Source: Nonomuraea endophytica
Lineage (GTDB): Bacteria; Actinomycetota; Actinomycetes; Streptosporangiales; Streptosporangiaceae
NCBI RefSeq assembly: GCF_014203235.1
Contig: NZ_JACHIN010000002.1
Span: forward strand, 489,245-553,244
Length of the DNA stretch: 64,000 bases
Reading direction: 5' to 3'
Each line of letters starts with the position of its first letter. Positions within the stretch are counted from its first letter, which is position 1. The translations under genes and the position numbers were made by a program. The notes under the pieces are model-generated. The model searched no databases. It was not told the origin of the DNA and was given only the letters and a program-made list of their open reading frames with translations. Below, piece after piece: positions 8,661 through 17,328 of the stretch.

Positions 8661-8817
8661 CAGCGACAGTGTGAACTACGCGGACCCGCCAGCCTCATGG
8701 ACCCGTCAGAAACGCAGGCGCCAGGGGGCGCAGGTGCCAGGGGGCTCAAAGGCCTGTGGGACGCAGGACTCTAGGACGCGCACCCTCCGCACGGGAGCTC
8801 CTCACCCAGGGCAAGGC

Positions 8818-9387
8818 CTATCGCGTGATGCTGTCCAGGTAGGCGTCCAGGGCGGTCAGAAGGTCGAAGTCCGGCTCCAGCAACCACTGCACCTGCAACC
8901 CATCCAGAACGGCGATCAGCAACGGCCCGCTCGCGCCCTCCACCACTTCACCCCGCTCCTGAGCCTTGGCCAGCGTGGCCGAGAACAGCTCACGACTCGT
9001 CCGGTACCGCTTGGCGAAGAAGTCGTGCGCCGGATGCTGGGCATCAGCCGCCTCGGCCGACAACGTGACGAACAACCGCATGACCCCGGCCCGCCCCATA
9101 TTCCGAACCTGAAGCTCCCGTACGGCCAGCCGAAAGCTCCCCAGCTCAGCCCACTTCTCCTCGAACCACGGGATGTCGATGTCATCGCGCTGCTGAAGCA
9201 CCTCGGCCAGCAGATCCTCCTTGGACGGAAAGTAGTGCAACACCCCCGCCAGGCTGAGCCCCACGCGCGCGGCCACGTCGCGCATGGACCCACCGCGATA
9301 GCCCCTGACGCTGAACACCTCACGTGCGGCCTCGAGAATCTGCTCCCTGCGAGCCACCCCGACGGCGTAGCGCCTCTTGGCTACCAT
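8818..9387 (-). CDS. TetR/AcrR regulator, paralogue 2
   Basis: A 189-aa TetR-family protein, about 80% identical to paralogue 1. Its HTH (SMRDVAARVGLSLAGVLHYF) differs at two positions. The ATG at 9387 follows an AAGG site; an earlier GTG/ATG in frame would run through the operator and is unlikely. A palindrome with the standard right arm (9408-9425) lies 20 nt upstream, so the gene is probably autorepressed and is the best candidate for the regulator of all CTACC-N8-GGTAG sites in this island. The C-terminal ligand domain is of the kind seen in actinomycete repressors next to glycoside hydrolases. The inducer is unknown. Confidence 0.88.
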   Translation of the reverse strand: MVAKRRYAVGVARREQILEAAREVFSVRGYRGGSMRDVAARVGLSLAGVLHYFPSKEDLLAEVLQQRDDIDIPWFEEKWAELGSFRLAVRELQVRNMGRAGVMRLFVTLSAEAADAQHPAHDFFAKRYRTSRELFSATLAKAQERGEVVEGASGPLLIAVLDGLQVQWLLEPDFDLLTALDAYLDSITR

Positions 9388-9407
9388 GCAACAAACCTTA
9401 CCAAAAA

Positions 9408-9425
9408 TTACCAATCAGTCGGTAG
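9408..9425. promoter_or_regulatory. TetR-type operator of TetR paralogue 2
   Basis: TTACCAATCAGTCGGTAG matches the island consensus with one outer base changed (C to T at position 1). It lies 20 nt before the ATG at 9387, consistent with autorepression. Confidence 0.7.
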
Positions 9426-9438
9426 GTTTTCCGTCTCT

Positions 9439-9544
9439 GGGGTCCTGCTGTTCTCCGGGGTCCTGCTGTTCTCCGGGGTCCTGCTGTTCTCCGGGGTCCT
9501 GCTGTTCTCCGGGGTCCTGCTGTTCTCCGGGGTCCTGCTGTTCC
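9439..9544. repeat. 18-bp tandem repeat between two operators
   Basis: GGGGTCCTGCTGTTCTCC is repeated five times exactly (9439-9528), followed by a sixth partial copy. The array is flanked by operators at 9408-9425 and 9584-9601, so the two sites are about 176 bp apart centre to centre. There are no spacers, so it is not a CRISPR array. Confidence 0.9.
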
Positions 9545-9583
9545 GTGCTCGGCCGTGACACGGTCCGCGCGCGCATCGCAGTG

Positions 9584-9601
9584 TTACCAAGCAGTCGGTA
9601 G
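9584..9601. promoter_or_regulatory. additional TetR-type operator downstream of the symporter gene
   Basis: TTACCAAGCAGTCGGTAG fits the island consensus but has no start codon close by. It lies 67 bp past the symporter stop and 158 bp beyond the operator of TetR paralogue 2. It may be an auxiliary site for looping with 9408-9425 or a relic of a lost promoter. Confidence 0.55.
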
Positions 9602-9668
9602 CTTTCTCCGCGCCTCCCACTCCGTACGCCGCAGGCCGTCCCCTCGGCCGGACGGCGCCGGGAGAGGG

Positions 9669-11012
9669 TCAGGGCTGGGTGAGGAGGAGTTTGCGGTCGG
9701 CCAGTTCGGCGGCGGCGCGGGAGGCTATCTCTCGGGTGATCGGGTACGCGGCGAAGGCCAGGGCGCCAACTATGCCTATGGCAGCCGGTATCAGGCTTTG
9801 GGCGTACAGGATGCCCTGGATCGCTTCGGGGCCCTGGGCGACGCCGCCGCTGCGGTAGCCGGTGGCGGCCAGGGTGTACGCGAGGAGGCCGCCGCCCACG
9901 CCGCTGCCCGCCTTGGTGGCGAACGAGGTCATGGCGGCGAGGGAGGCTTCGGTGCGGAAGCCGTACTGCCACTCGGTGTAGTCGGCGAGTTCGGCGAGCA
10001 GGACCAGGCCCAGCGCCACGGCGCCGCCGAAACCGAAGCCCGTCAGCGCGAAGCAGGCGAGCACGGGCAGCGGCGTCGGCGGGACGGCCATCAGCAGGGC
10101 GAGGCCGGCGATGGAGACGGCGAGGCTGAGGAGGTACCAGGGTTTGGCGCCGTTCCGTCTGGCCATGATGGGGACCACGATCGCACCGATGACCATGGGG
10201 ATGGCCATGACCAGGGCTGCGGCGGAGAGGTAGGCCTGGTCGCCGATGTAGTAGAGGAAGAAGTACGGCATGGCGGCGGTGAGGGAGCCGCTGGCCGCCT
10301 GTACTGCGACTTTGGAGGTGAGCAGGATCGGGACGGCGCGGTGGGCGAAGAAGACGCGGCGTACGTCGGACAGGCGGTAGCGCTCCGGCGACAACGGCTT
10401 GACGCGCTCGCGCACGCGCACCGCCATGAGGGTCACCAGGACGCAGCCGACCAGGGCGATCATGCTGACGTACGTGAGCCAGCCTCCCGTTCCGCCGCCC
10501 AACGCCTGGACGATGGGGAGCGTGGCGCCGGTGCTCAGCGCCGCCGCCAGCAGGCCGGTGAGGCCGACGATGCTCGCGAGCTGACTTCTGGTACGCGCGT
10601 CGCCGGCCACCACGGGCAGCAACGACGTCACCGGGATCTGGAACAGATCGAGCAGCAGGCCCCACAGCAGGTAGGTGATCCAGGCGGCGAGCAGAGCGTT
10701 CGGGAACCAGGCGGGGGCGGCGAAGAGCGCCACCAGGCAGACGGCGCAGAGGATGCCGCCGATGAGCACGTAGAGGCGGAACCGCCCCCACCGAGTGACT
10801 GGTAGGTGGTCGACGAGGTAGCCCATGATCGGGTCGCTCGCGCCGTCCACGATCCGGGCCACCAGCATCAGCGTGCCCACGGCCGCGGCGCCGATGCCGA
10901 CCACGTCGGTGAGGTACAGCAGGAGGAAACCGGAGGCCGCGCCCATCAGCGCGCCGCCCGCCACGCCACCGAAGAAGGCGAGCTTTTCCACCAGTCCGGG
11001 CCGGTCTTCCAT
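9669..11012 (-). CDS. GPH-family glycoside/cation symporter (MFS)
   Basis: A 447-aa integral membrane protein with about 12 hydrophobic segments. The N-terminal block RIVDGASDPIMGYLVD (Asp56, Asp60) is the signature of the glycoside-pentoside-hexuronide:cation symporters related to MelB/YicJ. The ATG at 11012 follows GGAGG. A perfect-arm TetR palindrome lies 15 nt upstream of the start. It probably imports a glycoside or free sugar with H+ or Na+ and is co-induced with the GH3 enzyme. It is followed downstream by the extra operator and repeat array. The substrate is not predictable from sequence. Confidence 0.88.
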   Translation of the reverse strand: MEDRPGLVEKLAFFGGVAGGALMGAASGFLLLYLTDVVGIGAAAVGTLMLVARIVDGASDPIMGYLVDHLPVTRWGRFRLYVLIGGILCAVCLVALFAAPAWFPNALLAAWITYLLWGLLLDLFQIPVTSLLPVVAGDARTRSQLASIVGLTGLLAAALSTGATLPIVQALGGGTGGWLTYVSMIALVGCVLVTLMAVRVRERVKPLSPERYRLSDVRRVFFAHRAVPILLTSKVAVQAASGSLTAAMPYFFLYYIGDQAYLSAAALVMAIPMVIGAIVVPIMARRNGAKPWYLLSLAVSIAGLALLMAVPPTPLPVLACFALTGFGFGGAVALGLVLLAELADYTEWQYGFRTEASLAAMTSFATKAGSGVGGGLLAYTLAATGYRSGGVAQGPEAIQGILYAQSLIPAAIGIVGALAFAAYPITREIASRAAAELADRKLLLTQP

Positions 11013-11027
11013 GCGCCCTCCAAAAAC

Positions 11028-11045
11028 CTACCAACTGATTGGTAG
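11028..11045. promoter_or_regulatory. TetR-type operator of the GPH symporter
   Basis: CTACCAACTGATTGGTAG has perfect CTACC/GGTAG arms and lies 15 nt upstream of the symporter ATG (11012). On the gene's strand the flank GGTAGGTTTTTGGAG closely resembles that of the lipase operator at 4819. Confidence 0.75.
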
Positions 11046-11149
11046 CAGACAGGCTAGGTGAGCAATGTCATTCCGGTCAACGCCCCAAAACCACGCGTTC
11101 TCAACACAACCTGAGCCCGCCTCGTGCGAAGCCCCTGCGGGTTGGGCCC

Positions 11150-13660
11150 CTACTTGGCGATGTCTGTGCCGTTGGCTCGGGGCCATGGGGTGGTCCAGTG
11201 GTGGGTGCCGGACTGGATTTCGAAGGGGGGTGTGTTGGGGAGGGTGACCAGGGCTGTGGTGTTTGGGGGGACTGTGGCGTTGGTGGTCATCGTGTCCTTG
11301 GTCAGGGTCCACCTGAGTTCGGCTTTTCCGTAGGGGGTGCGGAGGGTGGCTTTCGCGCGGGTCAGGTTGGCGCCTGGTCTGGGGGTCAGGAGGATGCGGC
11401 GGTAGCCCGGCGCACCAGGGGCTATTCCGGCTACTACGCGGTGGAGCCAGTCGGCGACCGCACCGAACGCGTAGTGGTTGAACGAGGTCATCTCGCCCGG
11501 GTTGACGGTGCCGTCGGGCAGCATGCTGTCCCATCGTTCCCAGATCGTGGTGGCTCCCATCGTGACGGCGTACAACCAGGACGGGCATTCTCGCTGAAGC
11601 AGCAACCGGTACGCGGCCTCCACCTGCCCAGCCTCGGTCAGGGCGTCGCACACCTCCGGAGTTCCGAGGAAGCCCGTGGCGATGTGGTGACCGCCGTCGG
11701 CGAGTACTCGGGCCAGCCGTTCACCGGCGAACTCCCGCTGCTCCCGCGTAGGCAGCAGGTCGAAGCGCAGCGCGAGCGCGTAACCGGTGGCGGAGTCCCC
11801 CAGCACCGTTCCCTCCGGCGACACATAGGCGTCCGCGAAGGCCTGCCGGACTTGTGCGGACAAAGCGGTGTAGGGCCCGGCGTCCTCCCCAAGCACCTCC
11901 GCCGCCTGCGCCACGACTCTCGCGGAGTGCGCGAGGTAGGCGGTGGCGACAACCTCCTTGGATGTACGGCCGTCGCCCGGTTTGTCCGGCGGCGCGGCCG
12001 GGTCCAGCCAGTCGCCGAACTGGTATCCGGTATCCCAAAGCCTCCTGTCACCCGCCAACTCCGCCACATGCTCGACATAGCGTCGCATGCTGGGGAACTG
12101 CCGCTCCAGCAGCGCGGCGTCGCCGTACCGCTGATAAAGGGTCCAGGGGACCAGGACGGCGGCGTCGCCCCACCCGGCGGCGGCGATCACGGCGCGCTCC
12201 CCCAGCACGTTGGGGACCACGACGGGAACGGCTCCGCTCGGCGCCTGTTCGGCGGCCAGGTCGGCCAGCCACGAGGTGAGCATTCCGGCGCAGTCGTGCA
12301 GGAAGGCGGCGGCGGGGGTGAAGACCTGGAGGTCGCCGGTCCAGCCGAGGCGTTCGTCGCGCTGGGGGCAGTCGGTGGGCAGGTCGAGGAAGTTGCCGCG
12401 CATGCTCCACACGACGTTCTCGTGCAGGCGGTTGACCAGCGGGTCCGAACACTCGAAGTGGCCGGTGCGTTCCATGTCGGTGTGGCAGACGACGGCGCGG
12501 ACGAGCGCCGGGTCCGCGGGGCCTTCTATGGAGGCGTAGCGGAAGCCGTGGAAGGTGAAGCGCGGTTCCCAGACCTCTTCGGCGTCGCCGCGCAGGATGT
12601 AGACGTCGGTGGCGGCGGCGGTGCGCAGCGGGCGGGTGGACAGTTCGCCGGCCTCCAGGACCTCCGCGTGGCGCAGGATCACGCGTTCGCCGGCCTGCCC
12701 GCGGGCGGTGATGCGCAGGCGGCCGACGAGGTTCTGGCCGAAGTCGAGGATGGTCTGTCCCGACGGGGAGGTCAGGATCTCTGTCGGGGTGAGTTCCTGG
12801 GTACGGCGCACCGGTGGGCCGGTGGGGGCCACCAATGTGGACAGGTCGTGGTCCAGCGGGTCCACGGGGCGCCAGTCGGCGGGTGACTGGAGGCGGGCGT
12901 CGTGGGTCTCGCCGTCGTAGATGCCGCTGGCCAGGAGGGGGCCGGGGGCGCACTGCCAGTCGGGGCCGGTGCCGTAGCGCTGGACGGTGCCGTCGGCGTA
13001 GGTGATCTCCAGCTGGGCCAGCAGCGCCAGGCGCTCACCGTAGACAGCGATGGTGCCGCCCTGGAAGCCCAGGCGGCCCCGGTACCAGCCCTCCGCGAGG
13101 ATCGCGGCGAGCCTGTTGGGGCCGGGGCGCAGGAGCGTGGTGACGTCGTAGGTCTGGTAGCGCAGGCGGTGCTTGTAGCTGGTCCAGCCGGGCGTCATGA
13201 CGTGGTCGCCGACCGTGACGCCGTTGAGCTCGAGTTCGTAGACGCCCAGCGCGGTGGCGTAGAGCCTGGCCGACGTTACGGCGGGCCGTACCGTGAACTC
13301 GCCACGCAGAAGGTGCTCCTCGCCCGGCGGCGCGACGAAGCGCGCGGACCAGTCGGCCGGGCCGAGCAGTCCGGCCTCGGCGACGGCGGGCGGGCTCCAG
13401 TCCGACCACGCGCCGTCCGCGTCGCGCACGCGGACGCTGACCGACACGCGCTCGCGGGCGGCCAGCGGCGCGAACGGCCACGGGACCAGCACCGACTCCC
13501 CCGACTCGACCAGGACGCGCTCGCCCCTGGCCGATACCTCGTAGGCGCTCTGGCGCCATCCCGGACTTTCGCTATTGACGATCCAGGAGAGTCTTGGATG
13601 GCTTTCGCCCAGGCCAAGGGGTTCGTCGAGGTGTTCGAAGCGGGGCGCCGCAATGTCCAT
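11150..13660 (-). CDS. GH78 alpha-L-rhamnosidase
   Basis: An 836-aa protein without signal peptide. N-terminal beta-sandwich domains (ARLYATALGVYELELNG segment) precede an (alpha/alpha)6 barrel with the GH78 catalytic signature DCPQRDERLGWTGD (about res 426-440), which supplies the conserved acidic residues. A C-terminal beta domain follows. It would cleave terminal alpha-L-rhamnose from an imported glycoside in the cytoplasm. It diverges from a TetR gene across a perfect inverted repeat (13669-13688), not the CTACC-type operator, so it is probably under its own repressor. It lies head-to-tail behind the symporter region. The length is slightly below the 900-1000 aa common in the family, with all core parts present. 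Confidence 0.93.
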   Translation of the reverse strand: MDIAAPRFEHLDEPLGLGESHPRLSWIVNSESPGWRQSAYEVSARGERVLVESGESVLVPWPFAPLAARERVSVSVRVRDADGAWSDWSPPAVAEAGLLGPADWSARFVAPPGEEHLLRGEFTVRPAVTSARLYATALGVYELELNGVTVGDHVMTPGWTSYKHRLRYQTYDVTTLLRPGPNRLAAILAEGWYRGRLGFQGGTIAVYGERLALLAQLEITYADGTVQRYGTGPDWQCAPGPLLASGIYDGETHDARLQSPADWRPVDPLDHDLSTLVAPTGPPVRRTQELTPTEILTSPSGQTILDFGQNLVGRLRITARGQAGERVILRHAEVLEAGELSTRPLRTAAATDVYILRGDAEEVWEPRFTFHGFRYASIEGPADPALVRAVVCHTDMERTGHFECSDPLVNRLHENVVWSMRGNFLDLPTDCPQRDERLGWTGDLQVFTPAAAFLHDCAGMLTSWLADLAAEQAPSGAVPVVVPNVLGERAVIAAAGWGDAAVLVPWTLYQRYGDAALLERQFPSMRRYVEHVAELAGDRRLWDTGYQFGDWLDPAAPPDKPGDGRTSKEVVATAYLAHSARVVAQAAEVLGEDAGPYTALSAQVRQAFADAYVSPEGTVLGDSATGYALALRFDLLPTREQREFAGERLARVLADGGHHIATGFLGTPEVCDALTEAGQVEAAYRLLLQRECPSWLYAVTMGATTIWERWDSMLPDGTVNPGEMTSFNHYAFGAVADWLHRVVAGIAPGAPGYRRILLTPRPGANLTRAKATLRTPYGKAELRWTLTKDTMTTNATVPPNTTALVTLPNTPPFEIQSGTHHWTTPWPRANGTDIAK

Positions 13661-13668
13661 GAGGCATG

Positions 13669-13688
13669 CTTACTTACAACTAAGTAAG
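13669..13688. promoter_or_regulatory. operator between GH78 and its divergent TetR gene
   Basis: CTTACTTACAACTAAGTAAG is a perfect inverted repeat (8-bp arms, 4-bp loop) centred between the GH78 start (13660) and the TetR start (13697). It lies 8 bp from each start codon, so occupancy should repress both genes. Confidence 0.8.
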
Positions 13689-13696
13689 TTGTCCAT

Positions 13697-14269
13697 ATGA
13701 AGAACCGCAAAGAGGAGATCGCGGCCGTGGCCGCCGAACTCTTCGCCCGCACCGGCTTCCGCGGCACCGGGATGACCGAGATCGCGCAGCGTGTCGGCAT
13801 CACCGAGCCGGGGCTGCTCTACCACTTCCGCAACAAGGAGGGCCTGCTGCGCGCGGTCATCGAGTGGCGGGACGGCAGGAGCCTCGACTTCACCCGCGAG
13901 GCGGCGGCGCTCGGCGGGCTGGGCACGATCCGCGAGATGCCCGCCTTCGCCCGGCGCAACCGGGAGGAACGCGGGCTGACCAAGCTGTTCGCGGTGCTGG
14001 TGGCGGAGAATCTGGAGCCCGGTGCGCCAGCGCACGAGTACTTCCGCGAGCGCTACCGGGCGATGCGCGCCCTGGTGACCGGAGCGCTGCGGACGGGCCA
14101 GGAACGCGGCGAGATCCGGGCGGACCTCGACCCGGAGGGCAAGGCGGCGGAGATCATCGCCACGCTCGACGGCCTGGCCACCCAATGGCTGCTGGATCCC
14201 GAGCAGGTGGACCTGGTCGAACGCATCGAAGCGTACGCGCAGTCGCTCGAACACGACCTTCCGCGCTAG
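13697..14269 (+). CDS. TetR/AcrR regulator, divergent from GH78
   Basis: A 190-aa TetR protein with HTH at about residues 24-47 (GMTEIAQRVGITEPGLLYHF) and NKEGLL after it. It belongs to the same broad subfamily as the paralogues at 7866 and 8818 but is much less similar. It is transcribed away from the rhamnosidase over a shared perfect palindrome, the usual layout for a self-regulated local repressor. Its stop codon overlaps that of the convergent carboxylesterase through a shared CTAG (14266-14269). The likely inducer is rhamnose or a rhamnoside; this is inference. Confidence 0.88.
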   Translation: MKNRKEEIAAVAAELFARTGFRGTGMTEIAQRVGITEPGLLYHFRNKEGLLRAVIEWRDGRSLDFTREAAALGGLGTIREMPAFARRNREERGLTKLFAVLVAENLEPGAPAHEYFRERYRAMRALVTGALRTGQERGEIRADLDPEGKAAEIIATLDGLATQWLLDPEQVDLVERIEAYAQSLEHDLPR

Positions 14270-15678
14270 TCCCAGAGGGCGTGCACTTCCGCCCGGTTGT
14301 CCTCCACGACCGCCGAATCGGCGTCGAAGACCATCGTCGGCCGGGTCGAGGGGTTCCACGCGGGCCAGCCCGGCTCCCCGGTGGTGGCGAAGCGCACCCA
14401 CGCCGCGTGCATCTCGTCGGCCAGGCCCTGCGGCGGGTTCTCCCCCACCATCCAGCGCGACTCGGGCATGGCCAGCGCGTCGAACACGAACGGGATCTCC
14501 ATGGCGTGGGCCGCGCCGAGGTCCCGTTCGGGCGAGCGCCAGGCGAACTCGTACAGCCACGTGCGCCCGATCGGACGCCCCTCGGCCAGGCGGCGGTTGG
14601 CCAGCCGTACCAGACGGTCGGTGAGCACGAGCCCGAACACCTCGCCCGGCTTCGCCCCCGGATACAGCGCTTTGTAACCGCGCCATACCCGCCCCTTCAC
14701 CCCCATCTTGAGCATCGCCAGGCGGGCCATCAGCGGCCCCATCCGGTCGACGCCGCCGGTCGGCACGAACCACAGCCGGTACTCCTCCGTGGTGTGCCCG
14801 ATCAGCACCTCCACCTCGGGGTCGACGTTGTCCTCCGGCGGCCCGGCGACCAGTTCGCCGTCGATCACCGGCCCCAGCTGCGGCCCGCCGGCCAGGCCGC
14901 TCTTGCCCATGACCGCGGCCTGCGCGTCGAGCAGCCGCTCCTCGTCCACGTCGGCGAAGGCGGCGGCGGTGGCCGGCACGCCGAGGCGGCGGGCGATCTG
15001 GCCGGTCGCCTTACTGACGGCCGCGCGGTGTGCCGCGGCGGGCCCGCCGCTCTGGATGATCGCCCGGTTCAGCAAGCGCCGGGCCGCCGGTACGCCGAGC
15101 AGTACCCCCAGGTCGATCGCACCGGCCGACTCGCCGAAGACGGTGACGTTGTCCGGATCGCCGCCGAACGCCTCGATGTTCTCCCGCACCCACGTCAGCG
15201 CGGCGATCTGGTCGAGCAGCCCGCGATTGTCCGGAGCGTCCGGGAAACTGGCCCAGCCCTCGACTCCCAGGCGATAGTTGATCGCCACCATCACCACGCC
15301 GTCGCGGGCGAACGCGCTGCCGTCATACAGCGGGACCGCGTTGGAGCCGTTGCGGTTGGAACCACCATGGATCCACACCATGACCGGCCGCCGCCCGTCG
15401 AGGCCGGGCGTCCACAGGTTGAGGTTGAGACAGTCCTCGCCCGGGATGGCCACCTCGGCGAGGATCTCGTCCAGCGGCGGACGGTATCCGCGCCTGACCG
15501 CCGTCGGGCCGTTGGCGAGCGCGTCGCGCACGCCTTCCCACGGTGGTGGCGGCTCGGGCGCGCGGAAGCGCAGCTCACCAAAGGGAGGTGCGGCGTACGG
15601 CACGCCGCGGAAGACGGCGACGCCGTTCTCCAGCAGGCCGCGCAGCTTGCCCGGCCGGGTCTCGACGATGATCTCCAT
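14266..15678 (-). CDS. type-B carboxylesterase (para-nitrobenzyl esterase family)
   Basis: A 470-aa alpha/beta hydrolase of the COesterase family. Visible motifs are RFRAPEPPPPW near residue 40, EDCLNLNLW (81-89), oxyanion HGG (104-106), nucleophile Ser184 in FGESAG, a GHTTEEYR acid segment and a GAAHAMEIPFVF histidine segment. I chose the ATG at 15678 because homologues start close to this point and an AAGGCAGG site precedes it. It is cytosolic. It would deacylate imported esters; the setting among glycosidases suggests acylated glycosides. No CTACC-type operator is seen upstream, so its link to the regulon is by position only. Confidence 0.88.
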   Translation of the reverse strand: MEIIVETRPGKLRGLLENGVAVFRGVPYAAPPFGELRFRAPEPPPPWEGVRDALANGPTAVRRGYRPPLDEILAEVAIPGEDCLNLNLWTPGLDGRRPVMVWIHGGSNRNGSNAVPLYDGSAFARDGVVMVAINYRLGVEGWASFPDAPDNRGLLDQIAALTWVRENIEAFGGDPDNVTVFGESAGAIDLGVLLGVPAARRLLNRAIIQSGGPAAAHRAAVSKATGQIARRLGVPATAAAFADVDEERLLDAQAAVMGKSGLAGGPQLGPVIDGELVAGPPEDNVDPEVEVLIGHTTEEYRLWFVPTGGVDRMGPLMARLAMLKMGVKGRVWRGYKALYPGAKPGEVFGLVLTDRLVRLANRRLAEGRPIGRTWLYEFAWRSPERDLGAAHAMEIPFVFDALAMPESRWMVGENPPQGLADEMHAAWVRFATTGEPGWPAWNPSTRPTMVFDADSAVVEDNRAEVHALWD

Positions 15679-15765
15679 GGCGCCTGCCTTCAGCGATAAG
15701 GGCGGTGGCTCCATTTTCCTGGAATCTTGTTCTACCGGCACTGGGCCACAGACCCGGCTTTTCGG

Positions 15766-16905
15766 TCAGGGTTTGGGCGATGGCACAAGGCGGTGGCCGA
15801 TCAGGGCGGCGTACAGTGCCGCCACGTCCCCTGGGCGCTCCAGCGATCTTCCGGTGAGGCGTTCGACCCTGGCCAGCCGGTTGCGTACCGTGTTGCGGTG
15901 GCAGTAGAGCCTGCGGGCCAGCTCTGAGGTGGACTCGCCGCTCTCCATCCACGCCGACAGCACCTCCAGCAGGGCCTCGGCGTCGGAACGGTCGAGCACG
16001 GGGCCGAGCACCGCGGCGGTGACCCGTTCCGCCAGGTCGGGGGCGGCCGCGACGAGCGCGCCGATCGGGCGGCTGTCCACGGTGGCCGCCTCCTTGCTGC
16101 CCGGCGGCAGACCCGCCCACACCAGCCTGGCCAGGCGGAAGGCGGCGGCGGTCTGCGGCAGCCGTTCGTAGGGGGCGCTGATCCCGATCCTGCCGCGCCC
16201 GGCCAGCGCCGCGCGCACCGTACCCGAGTCGGCCACGATGCCCACCTGGTCGTCCGCGCGCAGCCGCCAAGCGCCGACCAGCCCGATCGTGGACAACGGC
16301 ACCGCCGGATCCGCCACCACGCACAGGTACGGCCCGCGCGCCGGCAGCCCGAGCGCGTGCGCACTGCCGCCCAGCACGCTCCAGTCGGTGACCCGGCCCT
16401 CGATCAGGGCGTCCAGCAGCACCTGGCGCTCACGCTCGTCCTGCCTGGCCAGCTCCAGCATGGCCTCGTGGTAGCTGTCGGTGACCGCCACGGAGTAGCC
16501 GTCGATGAGCGACCAGACCTCGGTCATCGAGGTGGCGAGCGTCTCCACCGGGTAGCCGGGGTCGGCCATGGCCCGCGCCACCAGGCTCTCCCACACCACC
16601 CGGAACCCGATGCGGTAGGCATGCAGCACCGCCCCCAGCGGCACCCCCTGCTCGGCCCTCCTTCGCGCGGTCTCCCTGGACACCACGGCCTTGACCTGGC
16701 GCTGTTCGGCCAGGTCGAGCAGGTGCTCGTCGAGGTTGCGCCGGTTGTACTCCCGCACCTCGGCCAGCCGCTCTTCCGGCATGGCCGCGTAGGTCTCGTC
16801 CTCGGCCACGATGGCGGCGAACATGCGGTCGGCGAGCCCCTGCACGTCCTCCCGCAGCTCGGCGGCCAGACGTGCGATCCGTGGGTCACCCATGTGCGGC
16901 AGCAT
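15766..16905 (-). CDS. PucR/CdaR-type transcriptional regulator
   Basis: A 379-aa regulator. The N-terminal ~150 residues are helical (RsbRD-like sensing region), the centre resembles a GGDEF-like PucR fold, and the C-terminus carries the HTH_30 helix-turn-helix with SELARRLYCHRNTVRNRL. The ATG at 16905 has AAGGGG at good spacing; the ATG at 16893 has none. PucR-type proteins activate catabolic genes, often adjacent ones. It is upstream of and co-directional with the carboxylesterase (87-bp gap), which is the likeliest target. Ligand unknown. Confidence 0.85.
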   Translation of the reverse strand: MLPHMGDPRIARLAAELREDVQGLADRMFAAIVAEDETYAAMPEERLAEVREYNRRNLDEHLLDLAEQRQVKAVVSRETARRRAEQGVPLGAVLHAYRIGFRVVWESLVARAMADPGYPVETLATSMTEVWSLIDGYSVAVTDSYHEAMLELARQDERERQVLLDALIEGRVTDWSVLGGSAHALGLPARGPYLCVVADPAVPLSTIGLVGAWRLRADDQVGIVADSGTVRAALAGRGRIGISAPYERLPQTAAAFRLARLVWAGLPPGSKEAATVDSRPIGALVAAAPDLAERVTAAVLGPVLDRSDAEALLEVLSAWMESGESTSELARRLYCHRNTVRNRLARVERLTGRSLERPGDVAALYAALIGHRLVPSPKP

Positions 16906-17328
16906 AACCGCCACCCCTTGTGCCCTCGCACATGGCCGCAGGTCAGCACCACCACGCACCACACGTCAACGGCACGATGCACCGCGCACCGCAGGTCGAC
17001 ACCACCGTGCACCGCAGGACAACGCCGCGATGCGTCGCAGGGTCTGCGCCGCGAGGCTAGAGCGGGCCGGCTCTGCCATAGGGCAGCTCTGGGGGCAGCG
17101 CATTACGAGACAGCGTCACCGTGCACCCCACGTCACCGGCGCGACGCGCCTCGCCGTGGCGCATCGTCGCGGGCCGAGGCCGCGGGCCCGGGGGTCGCGG
17201 ACCAGGGTCGCGGGCCCGGGGGTCGCGAACCATGGGCGCGGGTCAGCACGCGGGCCGGGTCGCGGGTCAGCGTCGCGGAGCCGCGCCGTGGCGCATCGTC
17301 GCGGGTCAGTGTTGCGGGGCGCTGGGGG
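16906..17328. other. 423-bp repetitive non-coding stretch
   Basis: No gene is supported. The stretch is full of imperfect direct repeats, including GCCGTGGCGCATCGTCGCGGG at about 17151 and again at about 17284, GTCGCGGGCCCGGGGGTCGCG-like units near 17170-17235, and CACCGCAGG units near 16990-17030. It may be decayed coding sequence or spacer DNA. Confidence 0.55.

Larger units (their letters stand above)
8436..8817. other. intergenic region with short repeats between two TetR genes
   Basis: It holds the variant operator (8455-8472), two copies of a ~24-bp ACCAGAACCCCACACCCCCG-containing unit near 8540-8587, and six exact 8-bp repeats (8613-8660). No coding region is supported. Confidence 0.6.

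Noticed and set aside
9439..9544. CRISPR-like array
   Set aside because: Direct 18-bp tandem copies without spacers and no cas genes anywhere in the window.
9377..9601. Small cysteine-rich gene over the 18-bp repeat
   Set aside because: It would start inside the TetR2 gene, run through its operator, and consists of a repeat-derived SCCSPG string; no homologous pattern or ribosome site.
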